A stretch of DNA of 64,000 nucleotides from Oligella sp050920755 (lineage in GTDB: Bacteria; Pseudomonadota; Gammaproteobacteria; Burkholderiales; Burkholderiaceae_B), in contig NZ_CP158480.1 in assembly GCF_050920755.1 (NCBI RefSeq), positions 620,001-684,000 on the forward strand, given 5' to 3'. The notes beneath the pieces are model-generated. The model was given only the letters and a program-made list of their open reading frames with translations, had not been told where the DNA came from and did not search any database. Position 1 is the first letter of the stretch. Each line of letters opens with the position of its first letter. Both the position numbers and the translations under genes were made by a program. Of the stretch, positions 45,120 through 54,363 are shown one piece after another.

Positions 45120-47195
45120 ATGTTTGAACAAAGACGACGGGTCAAGATTGAGAGAATCAGAAATCGCTTGCGCATTGCTATCGCAGCGGTTTTTGTGCTG
45201 GCTTGCTTTTCAATTCTGATTTATCGTCTTTGGGTTTTACAGGTCGAACGTTATCAGGGCTTTTCTGAGCGGGCAGATAATAACCGTATTTCTTTGGTAC
45301 CCATTACCCCGAAGCGCGGCAATATTTACGATCGCAATGGCGAAATTCTGGCGCGCAGCTATAGAGATTACACCCTTGAGGTAGTGCCCGGGCAGGTAAA
45401 AAATGTCGATGCCATGATCGAAGAGGTGGGTAAAATTATCCCCATCTCGGCCTTGGATATACGCCGTTTTAAGCAGCGCATGGACGCCAATACGCGCTAT
45501 ACCTCGATTATTTTACGCAGTAATTTAACGGATGAAGAAGCCGCCACATTCGCTGTGCGTGCTTTTAAATATCCGGGAGTGAGTATTCGTGCACGTTGGG
45601 TGCGTGAGTATCCACAGGGCGAATCAGCAGCACATTTAATCGGTTATATCGGCCGCATATCGGAAAAAGACCGCGAGCACATTGAGGCTGAGGGCTTAGT
45701 GGGTGATTATCGCGGTACCGATGTCATAGGTAAAAAGGGCCTTGAGCTCAGCTATGAAAAGCAATTGCACGGTAAACCCGGCTGGGAACAGGTGGAGATT
45801 GCCGCTTCCGGTCGACCGGTGCGAGTATTGGAGCGGAGTGACCCTATTCCCGGTGATAATCTTAGACTCTCCATTGATATGGGTTTACAGCGCATGATTG
45901 AGGGGGTATTTAATGATGAAAAAAATCCTCAGCGCGGTGCCGTTGTAGCGATTGACCCGAGAAATGGTCAGGTCTTGGCTTATGTATCGGCTCCATCCTT
46001 TGACCCGAATTTATTTGTGGACGGTATTGATGTGGAGAATTGGCGTCGCTTATCCGACTCGCCCGATCATCCCTTGATTGATAGACCGATTTACGGAACT
46101 TTCCCCATCGGTTCCACCTATAAGCCATTTATTGCATTGGCCGCCTTAACTTTAAATGCGCGTGATGCTAAAACTCGTATTCATGATCCGGGCTATTTTG
46201 AGTTCGGCGGTCAACGCTTTAGAAATGCCGGTAGCGCAGTGTATGGCTCACTGGATATGCATCGTGCCTTAGTCGTGTCATCGGACACCTATTTTTTCGG
46301 TTTGGGGCCGATTATGGGGGTGGATGCGATTCATGATTTTGCGATTCAGTTCGGCTTCGGTAAGCAAACCGGTATTGATTTGCCACACGAGAAAAAGGGT
46401 ATTTTACCGTCCCGAGCATGGAAGCAAGGCGCTTTTAAAAACCCGAAGCAGCAAACATGGTTTCCCGGCGAGACCATTTCTGTAGCGGTCGGTCAGGGCT
46501 ACAATTCATTTACCATTATGCAATTGGCGCAAGCCACCGCCACGCTCGCCGCAGACGGTGTATATACCCGACCGCATATTGTCAATTGGTTAGAGAACCC
46601 GGCGCAACGACGAGCCGAGCAGGTGGTGCAGGCGCCCGAGTATAAAATCGATTTAAGACAGGTGGATATTGATGTGATTAAAAAGGCACTGGCCGAGGTG
46701 CCGACTCACGGTACGGCACGGCGTGTTTTTCAACGCACAAATTATAAGTCGGCCGGTAAAACGGGTACTGCTCAGGTCTTCAGCTTACGTGGCTCCACTT
46801 ATAACGCCCGTAATCTTAATAAGCGTTTACATGACCATGCGCTCTATATGGGCTATGCACCGGTTGATAATCCGACCATTGCGGTGGCGGTGATTGTGGA
46901 AAATGGCGGTTGGGGCTCAACCGTAGCTGCACCGATTGCACGAAAGGTTTTTGATTATTGGTTGGCGGATGATGTGCAGCAGCGTAACCAACAAAGCTAT
47001 GTGCCGAATTTCCTGGATGTAGAGGGCGATATTTCCGAAACCGTTTCACCTGATATTGAGATTCCTGCCGCGCCGACTAATCTCGAAGAGGATGAGGAGC
47101 AGCAACCATTGCCGGAGATTTTCGGTAATCCTAATGCGAATCAGCAGACGCGCCGCCGTGCCTTGCCGCAAGTAGACGGAGGGGTTGGCGGATGA
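45120..47195 (+). CDS. mrdA: Penicillin-binding protein 2 (class B transpeptidase)
   Basis: 691 residues. Membrane anchor at about 22-42, dimerisation domain from about 58 (PKRGNIYDRNGEILA), transpeptidase domain with nucleophile motif GSTYKPF near residue 336, SxN-type SSDTYFFG near 390, and KSAGKTGTAQ near 545. Cross-links side-wall peptidoglycan with RodA. The C-terminal tail past about 640 is acidic and proline-rich. The stop overlaps rodA by four bases. Confidence 0.97.
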   Translation: MFEQRRRVKIERIRNRLRIAIAAVFVLACFSILIYRLWVLQVERYQGFSERADNNRISLVPITPKRGNIYDRNGEILARSYRDYTLEVVPGQVKNVDAMIEEVGKIIPISALDIRRFKQRMDANTRYTSIILRSNLTDEEAATFAVRAFKYPGVSIRARWVREYPQGESAAHLIGYIGRISEKDREHIEAEGLVGDYRGTDVIGKKGLELSYEKQLHGKPGWEQVEIAASGRPVRVLERSDPIPGDNLRLSIDMGLQRMIEGVFNDEKNPQRGAVVAIDPRNGQVLAYVSAPSFDPNLFVDGIDVENWRRLSDSPDHPLIDRPIYGTFPIGSTYKPFIALAALTLNARDAKTRIHDPGYFEFGGQRFRNAGSAVYGSLDMHRALVVSSDTYFFGLGPIMGVDAIHDFAIQFGFGKQTGIDLPHEKKGILPSRAWKQGAFKNPKQQTWFPGETISVAVGQGYNSFTIMQLAQATATLAADGVYTRPHIVNWLENPAQRRAEQVVQAPEYKIDLRQVDIDVIKKALAEVPTHGTARRVFQRTNYKSAGKTGTAQVFSLRGSTYNARNLNKRLHDHALYMGYAPVDNPTIAVAVIVENGGWGSTVAAPIARKVFDYWLADDVQQRNQQSYVPNFLDVEGDISETVSPDIEIPAAPTNLEEDEEQQPLPEIFGNPNANQQTRRRALPQVDGGVGG

Positions 47196-48355
47196 TGACC
47201 AAGTTGATGAATCTTATACTGCGTTCACTACGCAGTTTTGACTGGCCGCTATTGGTAATTTTATTGGCCTTTTTCGGTTTAAGTATGTTGGTTATGCACT
47301 CAGCTGTCGGAAGTACCGACTATCGCTTTGCCGGTCAGTTGAGAAACTTTGCCGTGGCTTTTTTTGCGATGTGGTTTATGGCGATGGTTAAGCCGCCTTT
47401 ACTGATGCGATTGGCCGTGCCGGCCTATGTGTTCGGACTCTTATTACTGCTTGCCGTGATCCTTTTCGGTACCACGCAAAAGGGTGCTACGCGTTGGTTG
47501 GATTTAGGGGTGATCAGTTTACAGCCCTCGGAAATGATGAAGCTCGCAATGCCGTTGATGTTGGCGTGGTATTTTGACCGTTATCGTAATAGCTTATCGT
47601 TATTGGACTATATCGTGGCAACGGTATTGTTACTGGTGCCATTCGGTTTAATCATTAAGCAACCGGATTTGGGTACGGCTTTATTGGTTTTGGGCAGTGG
47701 CTTTTTTGTCATTTATTTTGCCGGTTTATCGTTTAAGCTGATATTGCCGGTGTTTGTGATTGGCGTGACCGTCTTGACTCTGATCATCAGTTATCAGGAC
47801 ACACTTTGTCAGCCCGATTTTGATTGGCATATTTTACGTGAGTATCAAAAGCATCGCGTTTGTACCTTGATGGACCCCGGTAAAGACCCCTTGGGCAAGG
47901 GCTTCCATACCATTCAGGCTATGATTGCCATCGGTTCCGGCGGCATTTACGGCAAGGGTTATATGCAAGGCACGCAAACACATCTGGATTTTATTCCGGA
48001 GCGTACCACGGACTTTATTTTTGCGGTATATGCCGAGGAATTCGGCTTATACGGTTGTATTTTCTTATTGGCTTTATATACAGTCTTGCTGCTGCGCGGT
48101 TTTATGATTGCCTTAAAGGCTAAAACGCAATTCGGTAGATTGTTGGCCGGTGCCATTACCATGACCTTCTTTGTCTATATTTTTGTCAATATGGGGATGG
48201 TGATGGGTATTTTGCCGGTGGTGGGCGTACCTTTGCCCTTTATGAGTTATGGGGGTACGGCCTTAGTCACTTTGGGCTTGGCTTGCGGTATGTTAATGAG
48301 TATTTCCAATTACGTACCGAGTAGCTCTGATAGGCGCGAATATCTGGAGCGCTAA
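47192..48355 (+). CDS. rodA: Peptidoglycan glycosyltransferase RodA
   Basis: 387 residues, SEDS family with about ten membrane helices. Conserved stretches: GATRWLDLGVISLQPSEMMK, DLGTALLVLGSGF, HLDFIPERTTDFIFAVYAEE and LPFMSYGGTALV. The essential acid of SEDS polymerases is in the region of the D/E motif FIPERTTDF. It polymerises glycan strands with PBP2. Four-base overlap with mrdA. The spacer to mutY holds only weak inverted repeats (GAGCG near 48368, CGCTC near 48395). Confidence 0.96.
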   Translation: MMTKLMNLILRSLRSFDWPLLVILLAFFGLSMLVMHSAVGSTDYRFAGQLRNFAVAFFAMWFMAMVKPPLLMRLAVPAYVFGLLLLLAVILFGTTQKGATRWLDLGVISLQPSEMMKLAMPLMLAWYFDRYRNSLSLLDYIVATVLLLVPFGLIIKQPDLGTALLVLGSGFFVIYFAGLSFKLILPVFVIGVTVLTLIISYQDTLCQPDFDWHILREYQKHRVCTLMDPGKDPLGKGFHTIQAMIAIGSGGIYGKGYMQGTQTHLDFIPERTTDFIFAVYAEEFGLYGCIFLLALYTVLLLRGFMIALKAKTQFGRLLAGAITMTFFVYIFVNMGMVMGILPVVGVPLPFMSYGGTALVTLGLACGMLMSISNYVPSSSDRREYLER

Positions 48356-48414
48356 GTGCTTGTTGTATTGAGCGTGCCATGCCGCCGCTGCGCGCTCGCG
48401 CTTTAACCTCAACC

Positions 48415-49488
48415 TCAATTAATCGCACTTAAGGTTTCTAAAATCTTACTGACCGGTTTGGGTAAAGGCAGTGTTTGCCATCTGGTGAGCGGATAGTATT
48501 TGCGGTTGGGGTGTGTTTCTTGTAATGACCGATTTTCTTTAAGTTTAAATAAAATAGCTTGAATATGTAGCTTAAAATGGCTAAAAATATGCTCAAAAGC
48601 CGCTATTTTAATCAGATCTTTTTCAGCCGCTACAGATAATCCCAAGTTTTGTAAGTAGTGCAGTAGTGCCTCCTCATCAGTAAACTCGGGTAATGACAGA
48701 AGTCCGCCCCAAATACCCTCTTGCGGGCGTAGCTCCAACAACACCTGATCATCATGCACTAACAGTAGCATCACAGTCTGGCGTGTCGGGGTGGTTTTTT
48801 TAGTTTTTGGCGTCGGTAGTTGTTGCTGCATGTGATGCGCTTTAGCATAGCAAGCTGCTGCCAGAGGACAGGAATCGCATTGAGGCTTAGAGCGCGTGCA
48901 GACTAAGGAACCGAAGTCCATTAGGGCTTGGGTATAGCGCGCCATATCGACCGGCTTGTCGTTAGCATTAAGCGCAGCTTGAAGGGTCGCTTCTGCTTGT
49001 GTCCACAGCTGTTTTTCTACGGCGCTTGTGTTGGTGGGGCCTTTAATCCCATAGTAGCGTGTAAATAGTCGCTTAACATTCCCATCCATAATGGGAGTAG
49101 GGGCGTTAAAACAAAAGGCTAAAATAGCATGGGCGGTAGAGCGACCGATGCCCGGTAAGGTGTTCATTTTTTCAACCGTTTGCGGAAACCGGCCCTGATA
49201 TTGTTCGACAATCAGCTGCGCACAACGGTGCAGATTACGTGCACGCGCATAGTAACCGAGCCCTGCCCAATAGCTTAAAACCTCACTCTGATCGGCGGCG
49301 GCCAGACTGAAAATATCGGGAAAACGTTCGATAAACCGTTGGTAGTAGTCGATGACGGTGGCTACCTGCGTTTGCTGCAGCATAATTTCAGACAGCCAGA
49401 CCTTATAGGGATCCTTGCTCTGCCAAGGTAAATCGTGACGCCCATGTGTCTGTTGCCAAGCACATAGGGTATGAACAAAATCAGACAT
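48415..49488 (-). CDS. mutY: A/G-specific adenine glycosylase MutY
   Basis: 357 residues. Catalytic Glu in WLSEIMLQQTQV near 36, HhH motif NTLPGIGRSTAHAI near 108, catalytic Asp in PIMDGNVKR near 137, and the Fe-S ligands in CTRSKPQCDSCPLAAAC (C-x6-C-x2-C-x5-C). A NUDIX-like 8-oxoG-recognition domain fills residues about 235-355. It removes A mispaired with 8-oxoguanine. Six bases after ftsX. Confidence 0.96.
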   Translation of the reverse strand: MSDFVHTLCAWQQTHGRHDLPWQSKDPYKVWLSEIMLQQTQVATVIDYYQRFIERFPDIFSLAAADQSEVLSYWAGLGYYARARNLHRCAQLIVEQYQGRFPQTVEKMNTLPGIGRSTAHAILAFCFNAPTPIMDGNVKRLFTRYYGIKGPTNTSAVEKQLWTQAEATLQAALNANDKPVDMARYTQALMDFGSLVCTRSKPQCDSCPLAAACYAKAHHMQQQLPTPKTKKTTPTRQTVMLLLVHDDQVLLELRPQEGIWGGLLSLPEFTDEEALLHYLQNLGLSVAAEKDLIKIAAFEHIFSHFKLHIQAILFKLKENRSLQETHPNRKYYPLTRWQTLPLPKPVSKILETLSAIN

Positions 49489-49494
49489 GAAAAA

Positions 49495-50415
49495 TCAGAA
49501 CTTACTGTGGCGCGTCACTGACCAACGTGCTGCGACGGCGGCAATGATCATGGCGATGATAATACTGAAAATAAGCCAAAAAGTCTCCGGCAACTGCACC
49601 ATAAATGGTTCCTCATAAGTCTGACTCATCACTTCCTGAATGGAGTTATTGAGCAGCATAAGTGCAAACCAAGTCAGTAAAATAGACAGTATACTGGCAA
49701 CAAAGCCCACGACGGCACCAAAATATAAAAAGGGACGGCGCACAAAGCTTTCGGTGGCACCGACAAGACGGGCGACTGAGATTTCATCACGCTGCACCAA
49801 GGCCTGCATACGCACTGTATTAAAAACCGTAGCGATAACAACCACTGAAACGCCGATAGCCAATAGTGCCAGCACAACCTTAATAAAGGTCATAATGGCT
49901 TGCAGCTTTTGTACCCATTCACTATCAAACTGCACCAAGTCTACCTGTTCGTAAGTAGCAAAGTTATCGGCTAATGCCAATACTTGCTCGGAATTCACAA
50001 AATCCTGACCGGAATTGCTGAGCGTCACGATAATGGCATGTGGGAGCGGATTTTTAGAAAGCACACTGAGTGACTCCGACCAAGCGGGAGTATTTTTTAA
50101 ATCCTCTAAGGCTTTGTTTCTATCAATCACCTCAATCATTTGGATCAGTTCGGAGTTGTCCTCGCGAATGCTTGTGGATAACTCCCCCGTCTCGGCCAAA
50201 CTGACCGTGTCCTTCATAAATAAGGTAATGGCGGGATTAACCGATACCGTACGTGTTACCGGTTCTAAAGAGACCAGTAACGATGCGGCAATTAAGGGCA
50301 GTGAGAGGACAAAGGCGATAACAAGAATATTTGCCAATGAAGAAAAAGGGGTTTGGGTAATACGACGCAATGCCACTTTAAGGGCATAGCCATGGTGTCT
50401 AAGCCAACTACGCAT
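49495..50415 (-). CDS. ftsX: Cell division protein FtsX
   Basis: 306 residues from ATG 50415 (MRSWLRHHGYALKVALRRI); ATG further up at 50436 would overlap ftsE by 29 bases instead of 8. Membrane helix 1 at about 30-52, an extracytoplasmic domain at about 53-170, and three C-terminal helices. FtsX with FtsE transmits conformational signals to the periplasmic amidase activators of the EnvC class; an EnvC-like gene lies at 9769. Confidence 0.92.
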   Translation of the reverse strand: MRSWLRHHGYALKVALRRITQTPFSSLANILVIAFVLSLPLIAASLLVSLEPVTRTVSVNPAITLFMKDTVSLAETGELSTSIREDNSELIQMIEVIDRNKALEDLKNTPAWSESLSVLSKNPLPHAIIVTLSNSGQDFVNSEQVLALADNFATYEQVDLVQFDSEWVQKLQAIMTFIKVVLALLAIGVSVVVIATVFNTVRMQALVQRDEISVARLVGATESFVRRPFLYFGAVVGFVASILSILLTWFALMLLNNSIQEVMSQTYEEPFMVQLPETFWLIFSIIIAMIIAAVAARWSVTRHSKF

Positions 50416-51079
50416 AATGCACCCCCAAATCAACAAAACGACCCGGCTCTACCAAGAGAGTGCGATTAGCATGCTGCTGTAATAAGGGCTTATCGTGGGA
50501 GGCGATAAGCGTAGTCACACCGACTTGGTTGAAGTCCTTAAACACATCTAAAATCAAGCGGGCATTTTCCTGGTCTAAGTTAGCCGTCGGCTCATCGGCA
50601 ATTAAAATCGCCGGTCGATTCACAATGGCGCGGGCAATGGCAAGACGCTGCTGCTCACCACCGGAGAGCTCAATGGGGTTCATGCGCTCCTTGCCCCCTA
50701 AACCGACCTTGTAAATAGCGGCACGGGCACGGGCTTCGGCGCTTTTCGTGCTGTGACCCATCACCGCCATCGGCAGCATGACATTAGCTAAAGCGCTGCG
50801 GTCATAAAGTAGGTGCGTATCCTGCAAAATAATCCCGACACGACGACGCAAAAACGGTCTTTCGCGCGCCTGCATTTTATCAAGGCGCTGTCCCTTAATA
50901 GAAATCATGCCGCGGCTAGGTTGCTCTAAACCGCCGATCAACTTTAATAAAGTGGACTTACCCGCACCTGAAGGACCGGAGACAAAAATAAACTCACCGG
51001 CATTAATTTTAAAATTAAGATCGGCGAGGATATTAGGTCCTTGTCCATAGGATTTGAAGACATGTTGGAATTCAATCAT
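50408..51079 (-). CDS. ftsE: Cell division ATP-binding protein FtsE
   Basis: 223 residues, an ABC ATPase. Walker A GPSGAGKSTLLK at about 35-46, signature LSGGEQQRLAIARA near 138, Walker B AILIADEPTANLD near 160, and the switch histidine in LIASHDKPLL. The residues LYDRSALANVMLPM fit FtsE. First gene of ftsE-ftsX-mutY. Confidence 0.95.
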   Translation of the reverse strand: MIEFQHVFKSYGQGPNILADLNFKINAGEFIFVSGPSGAGKSTLLKLIGGLEQPSRGMISIKGQRLDKMQARERPFLRRRVGIILQDTHLLYDRSALANVMLPMAVMGHSTKSAEARARAAIYKVGLGGKERMNPIELSGGEQQRLAIARAIVNRPAILIADEPTANLDQENARLILDVFKDFNQVGVTTLIASHDKPLLQQHANRTLLVEPGRFVDLGVHYA

Positions 51080-51214
51080 TTTTGCCCGAGAAAAAAGCTA
51101 CACATAAACCATTATCTCTGTGATTTTAACAGTAATAAGGGGCTTTTAGCTTAGCTCATGCCCCGCTTTCTGCTAAACTTTAAAGTTACTTATTGTTAAT
51201 TTATAAAAGGAATT

Positions 51215-51403
51215 ATGATGGGTAGTTATGTTTCTGATGTGACTCAGTTCATCAAGCAATACAAAAAAGATCATCCGGAGACCGAGCAAAAGCAGCGTGA
51301 GGGTCGCCTCCGCCTGTGGGACAAGAAGATCGATTTAGAGATGCAGGAGCAGTATAAATCCGCTCGTGTGCCTCAAAAGCCCTACGTTTACTACAATAAA
51401 TAA
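51215..51403 (+). CDS. DUF3460 family small protein
   Basis: 62 residues from ATG 51215 (ATG 51218 also possible), with AAAAGGAA just upstream. The text SYVSDVTQFIKQYKKDHPE and RLRLWDKKIDLE matches DUF3460, a betaproteobacterial family of unknown function often placed before scpA. Highly charged, no membrane segment. A 12-bp palindrome AACTTTAAAGTT (51176-51187) lies in its promoter region. Confidence 0.85.
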   Translation: MMGSYVSDVTQFIKQYKKDHPETEQKQREGRLRLWDKKIDLEMQEQYKSARVPQKPYVYYNK

Positions 51404-51428
51404 GTCCTGCATTCAGCACATCAACCAC

Positions 51429-52310
51429 ATGTCTGTTGCTGAGTCTGAACTAGCGCAGCTGCATCATCCAAAGCATGACAGTACGCCGGATACGGTGGAT
51501 CATGTGGCTTTAGCTCGTCTTTACGGCGAGCCTTTATTTAATGTGCCTCAGGATTTATACATCCCACCCGATGCTTTACAGGTATTTTTAGAGGCATTTG
51601 AGGGACCGCTGGATCTCTTACTCTATCTGATTCGTAAGCAAAATTTTAACGTTCTCGACATCCCGATGGCGGAGCTGACTCGGCAGTATTTAGGTTATGT
51701 ACAGCAAATCCGTGAGCATAATTTGGAGCTGGCTGCTGAGTATTTATTGATGGCGGCGATGCTGATTGAAATTAAATCACGTATGCTGTTACCGGTTAAA
51801 AAGGCTGATTCGGATGAGGAAGTGGATGATCCGCGCGCCGAGCTGGTGCGCCGCTTATTGGAGTATGAGAAGATGAAGCTGGCGGCTCGTCATTTGGATG
51901 AGTTGCCGCAAATCGGTCGTGATTTTCAGCGAGCCAAAGCGTTCAAGGAAGTGTCGGTTGCTCAGCTGTTGCCAGAGATCAGCGCAGAGGATCTGCGTGA
52001 TGCTTGGGCGGAGATTATGCGGCGAGCCAGTTTAAATAAGCGTCACCATATCAGCCGGGAGCAGTTTTCGGTACGTGAGCATATGGGTCATATCCTGCGT
52101 CGTTTGGGTGGTGTGCGCTTTATGGAGTTTAAGGAGCTCTTTATTGAGCGCATTGAAAGCGGTGAAACCGCTGCGGTGGTGGTTGTGCATTTTTTGGCTT
52201 TGTTGGAATTAGCTCGTGAAAGCTTGGTAGAGATTACCCAAGCCGAGCCCTATGCCCCTATTTATGTTTGTCTCGCTTATATCAGCGTAACCGAGACCGT
52301 GGAGAATTGA
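51429..52310 (+). CDS. scpA: Segregation and condensation protein A
   Basis: 293 residues from ATG 51429; GTG 51366 is in frame but would overlap the previous gene and add unrelated residues. ScpA hallmark: EAFEGPLDLLLYLIRKQNFNVLDIPMAEL (part: FEGPLDLLLYLIRKQ), then ELAAEYLLMAAMLIEIKSRMLLP and a C-terminal winged helix. Kleisin subunit of the SMC complex. No scpB lies beside it. Ribosome site is weak. Confidence 0.93.
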   Translation: MSVAESELAQLHHPKHDSTPDTVDHVALARLYGEPLFNVPQDLYIPPDALQVFLEAFEGPLDLLLYLIRKQNFNVLDIPMAELTRQYLGYVQQIREHNLELAAEYLLMAAMLIEIKSRMLLPVKKADSDEEVDDPRAELVRRLLEYEKMKLAARHLDELPQIGRDFQRAKAFKEVSVAQLLPEISAEDLRDAWAEIMRRASLNKRHHISREQFSVREHMGHILRRLGGVRFMEFKELFIERIESGETAAVVVVHFLALLELARESLVEITQAEPYAPIYVCLAYISVTETVEN

Positions 52311-52311
52311 T

Positions 52312-53160
52312 TTGAAAGTTGTTCGTACAATTGAGGAACTAAGGCAGCAATTAAACGGCCAATTGCGTACGGCTTATGTGCCGACCATGGGTAATTTGCA
52401 TGAGGGGCATTTGTCCTTGATGCGCATGGCACGCCAATACGGTGATCCGGTGGTTGCCAGTATTTTCGTAAACCCTTTACAATTTGGTCCTAATGAGGAC
52501 TTCGATAAGTATCCGCGCACGCTTGAGCAGGATATTGAGAAGCTCGAGGCTTTACGTGATGTGTATGTGCTGTTCGCACCCACGCTCAATGAAATCTATC
52601 CGGAACCGCAGAGTTTCAGTGTGCAGACGCCCGACAATTTAGGTCATATTCTCGAGGGTGAGTCGCGTCCCGGTTTCTTTGAGGGTGTATCCACTGTCTT
52701 GATGAAGTTTTTCTCCTGTGTGCAGCCTAAAGTCGCGGTTTTCGGGAAAAAAGACTACCAACAGTTGATGGTGGTGCGTCAAATGTGTCGTCAGTTTCAA
52801 TTGCCGGTAGAGATTGTGGCGCATGAGACGGTGCGTGATGAGCATGGCTTAGCCTTGTCTTCACGTAATCGCTATTTATCCGATGCGGAAAAAGCCGAGG
52901 CGATTCAGCTTTTCCAAACGCTTAAAAATATGGAAGCGCGTTTAGCTGCCGGTGTACTTGAAACGGATAAAATCGAGCAGGAGGCGTACGAGTACTTAAG
53001 TGGTCGCGGCTGGGCAGTGGATTATTTAAGTGTACGTCGTCAACGCGATTTATGGCAGCCGACACCCGAAGAGGTCGCTCATAAGGAACCTTTAGTGGTG
53101 TTAGGTGCAGCTAAACTTGGCACTACTCGCTTAATTGATAATATCGAAGTAAATTATTAA
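52312..53160 (+). CDS. panC: Pantothenate synthetase
   Basis: 282 residues from TTG 52312, with GGAG at 52301-52304 seven bases upstream. HIGH-like ATP motif PTMGNLHEGHLSLMR, VASIFVNPLQFGPNEDF, FGKKDYQQLMVVRQM and ALSSRNRYL are all present. Joins pantoate and beta-alanine. Directly after scpA (one base). Confidence 0.96.
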   Translation: MKVVRTIEELRQQLNGQLRTAYVPTMGNLHEGHLSLMRMARQYGDPVVASIFVNPLQFGPNEDFDKYPRTLEQDIEKLEALRDVYVLFAPTLNEIYPEPQSFSVQTPDNLGHILEGESRPGFFEGVSTVLMKFFSCVQPKVAVFGKKDYQQLMVVRQMCRQFQLPVEIVAHETVRDEHGLALSSRNRYLSDAEKAEAIQLFQTLKNMEARLAAGVLETDKIEQEAYEYLSGRGWAVDYLSVRRQRDLWQPTPEEVAHKEPLVVLGAAKLGTTRLIDNIEVNY

Positions 53161-53186
53161 GAGTTATTAAGAAAGAGGCTTTATCC

Positions 53187-53456
53187 ATGAGTTCATTATT
53201 TACCTACCCGAATATTCTTTGGGTCGCCTTGGTATTGGTGGCTTTTTTAGTGATTATCCATCTTGTCGCTATGAAAATGCTTGCCAATCATTTTCGTAAG
53301 AAGTACCCTGAAGCCTTTGGTAGCGATGGCAAGCTCAAAAAGGCACAAAGTCATGCTGCCGTGGTCGGTCCCGCCGCTGCTTCAAAATTAGCAGCGGAAG
53401 AGGCCGAAAAAGTGGCGGCAGAGACCCAGGCCAAACTTGATGCCGAACAAAAGTAG
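53187..53456 (+). CDS. Small single-helix membrane protein, unknown function
   Basis: 89 residues: a membrane helix at about 9-29 (ILWVALVLVAFLVIIHLVAM) then a charged Lys/Ala/Glu-rich cytoplasmic tail predicted to be helical (about 50-89). No family recognised. AAGAAAGAGG precedes the ATG by about ten bases, so it is likely translated. Between panC and the NlpA-like gene, 14 bases before the latter. Confidence 0.65.
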   Translation: MSSLFTYPNILWVALVLVAFLVIIHLVAMKMLANHFRKKYPEAFGSDGKLKKAQSHAAVVGPAAASKLAAEEAEKVAAETQAKLDAEQK

Positions 53457-53470
53457 TTTTAGGATATTTA

Positions 53471-54271
53471 ATGAAAATAGTTTTTAACGGCGCTTTAGCA
53501 GCTTTCAGCCTAAGCGCTTTATTAAGTGTAAATACAGTAGCAGCCAATGAACAGTTAAGTGTTGCGGCCACACCTGTTCCGGCGGCGGAGATTCTTGACT
53601 TTATGAGCAATCAAATGGCCGAGCAGGGCGTGGATTTAAAGGTGCATGTGTTTACCGATTTTATCCAGCCTAATCAGCAGGTAGTAGAAAAGCAGATTGA
53701 TGTGAACTGCTTTCAGCATTTGCCGCATTTAGAGGCATTTAATAAAAATGAGGGTCAAAATCTGGTGCCACAGGGCTATATGTACGTATTGCCTTTAGGT
53801 GTATATTCTTCCAAAATCAAATCGCTGGATGAGCTTAAAAAGGGTGCAACAGTAGCGATTCCCTCGGATACCACCAATAGTGCCAGAGCGTTACTTGTTT
53901 TACAAAAAGCAGGTTTAATTACGCTGGAGGATCCGAATAATTTATTTGCGACCTCACGTGATATTGTCGATAATCCGAAAAAGTTAAAGTTTTTGGAGTT
54001 AGAGGCGGCAACTATCCCACGTGTATTAAACGATGTGGATTTAGCAGTGATTAATACTAACTATGCTTTAGAGGCAAATTTAAACCCTCAGCGTGACAGC
54101 TTATTTATGGAAACGGCGGATTCACCCTACGCTAATCTTTGTGTCAGTCGTGAGGACAATAGGGACAGCGAAGCGATTAAAAAGCTAAATGAGGTATGGC
54201 AAAGTGCCGAGACCGTGAAGTTTATTGAGGATAAGTATCAGGGCACGGTGATACCGGTTAAAGCGCCTTAA
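53471..54271 (+). CDS. NlpA/MetQ-family ABC substrate-binding protein, without lipobox
   Basis: 266 residues. Type I signal peptide at about 1-25 (ALAAFSLSALLSVNTVAA, cleavage near ANEQ), with no lipobox Cys, unlike MetQ lipoproteins. The binding fold has VDVNCFQHLPHLEAFNK (Cys where MetQ has Tyr), GATVAIPSDTTNSARALLVL (part), and VINTNYALEANLNP, the classic NlpA motifs. Its ligand is probably methionine or another amino acid. No metN or metI permease is beside it, so it is an orphan. TAGGAT is the only ribosome-like site. Confidence 0.88.
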   Translation: MKIVFNGALAAFSLSALLSVNTVAANEQLSVAATPVPAAEILDFMSNQMAEQGVDLKVHVFTDFIQPNQQVVEKQIDVNCFQHLPHLEAFNKNEGQNLVPQGYMYVLPLGVYSSKIKSLDELKKGATVAIPSDTTNSARALLVLQKAGLITLEDPNNLFATSRDIVDNPKKLKFLELEAATIPRVLNDVDLAVINTNYALEANLNPQRDSLFMETADSPYANLCVSREDNRDSEAIKKLNEVWQSAETVKFIEDKYQGTVIPVKAP

Positions 54272-54310
54272 GGTATTTCTTGATATACTAAGTTTGTGCA
54301 CATGCTGAAA

Positions 54311-54336
54311 GCCCATGCAAGTTTATTTGTATGGGC
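54311..54336. terminator. Terminator between the NlpA-like and tauE-like genes (bidirectional)
   Basis: GCCCATGCAA (54311-54320) pairs with TTGTATGGGC (54327-54336), one G-T wobble, 6-base loop. On the minus strand TTTCAG follows, on the plus strand ATCGTTATG. Convergent position makes it likely to serve both genes. Confidence 0.6.
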
Positions 54337-54363
54337 ATCGTTATGTTTATGCTGCGACTTTAC

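Noticed and set aside
51366..51428. Longer scpA from GTG 51366
   Set aside because: It would overlap the DUF3460 gene by 38 bases and the added residues have no ScpA similarity.
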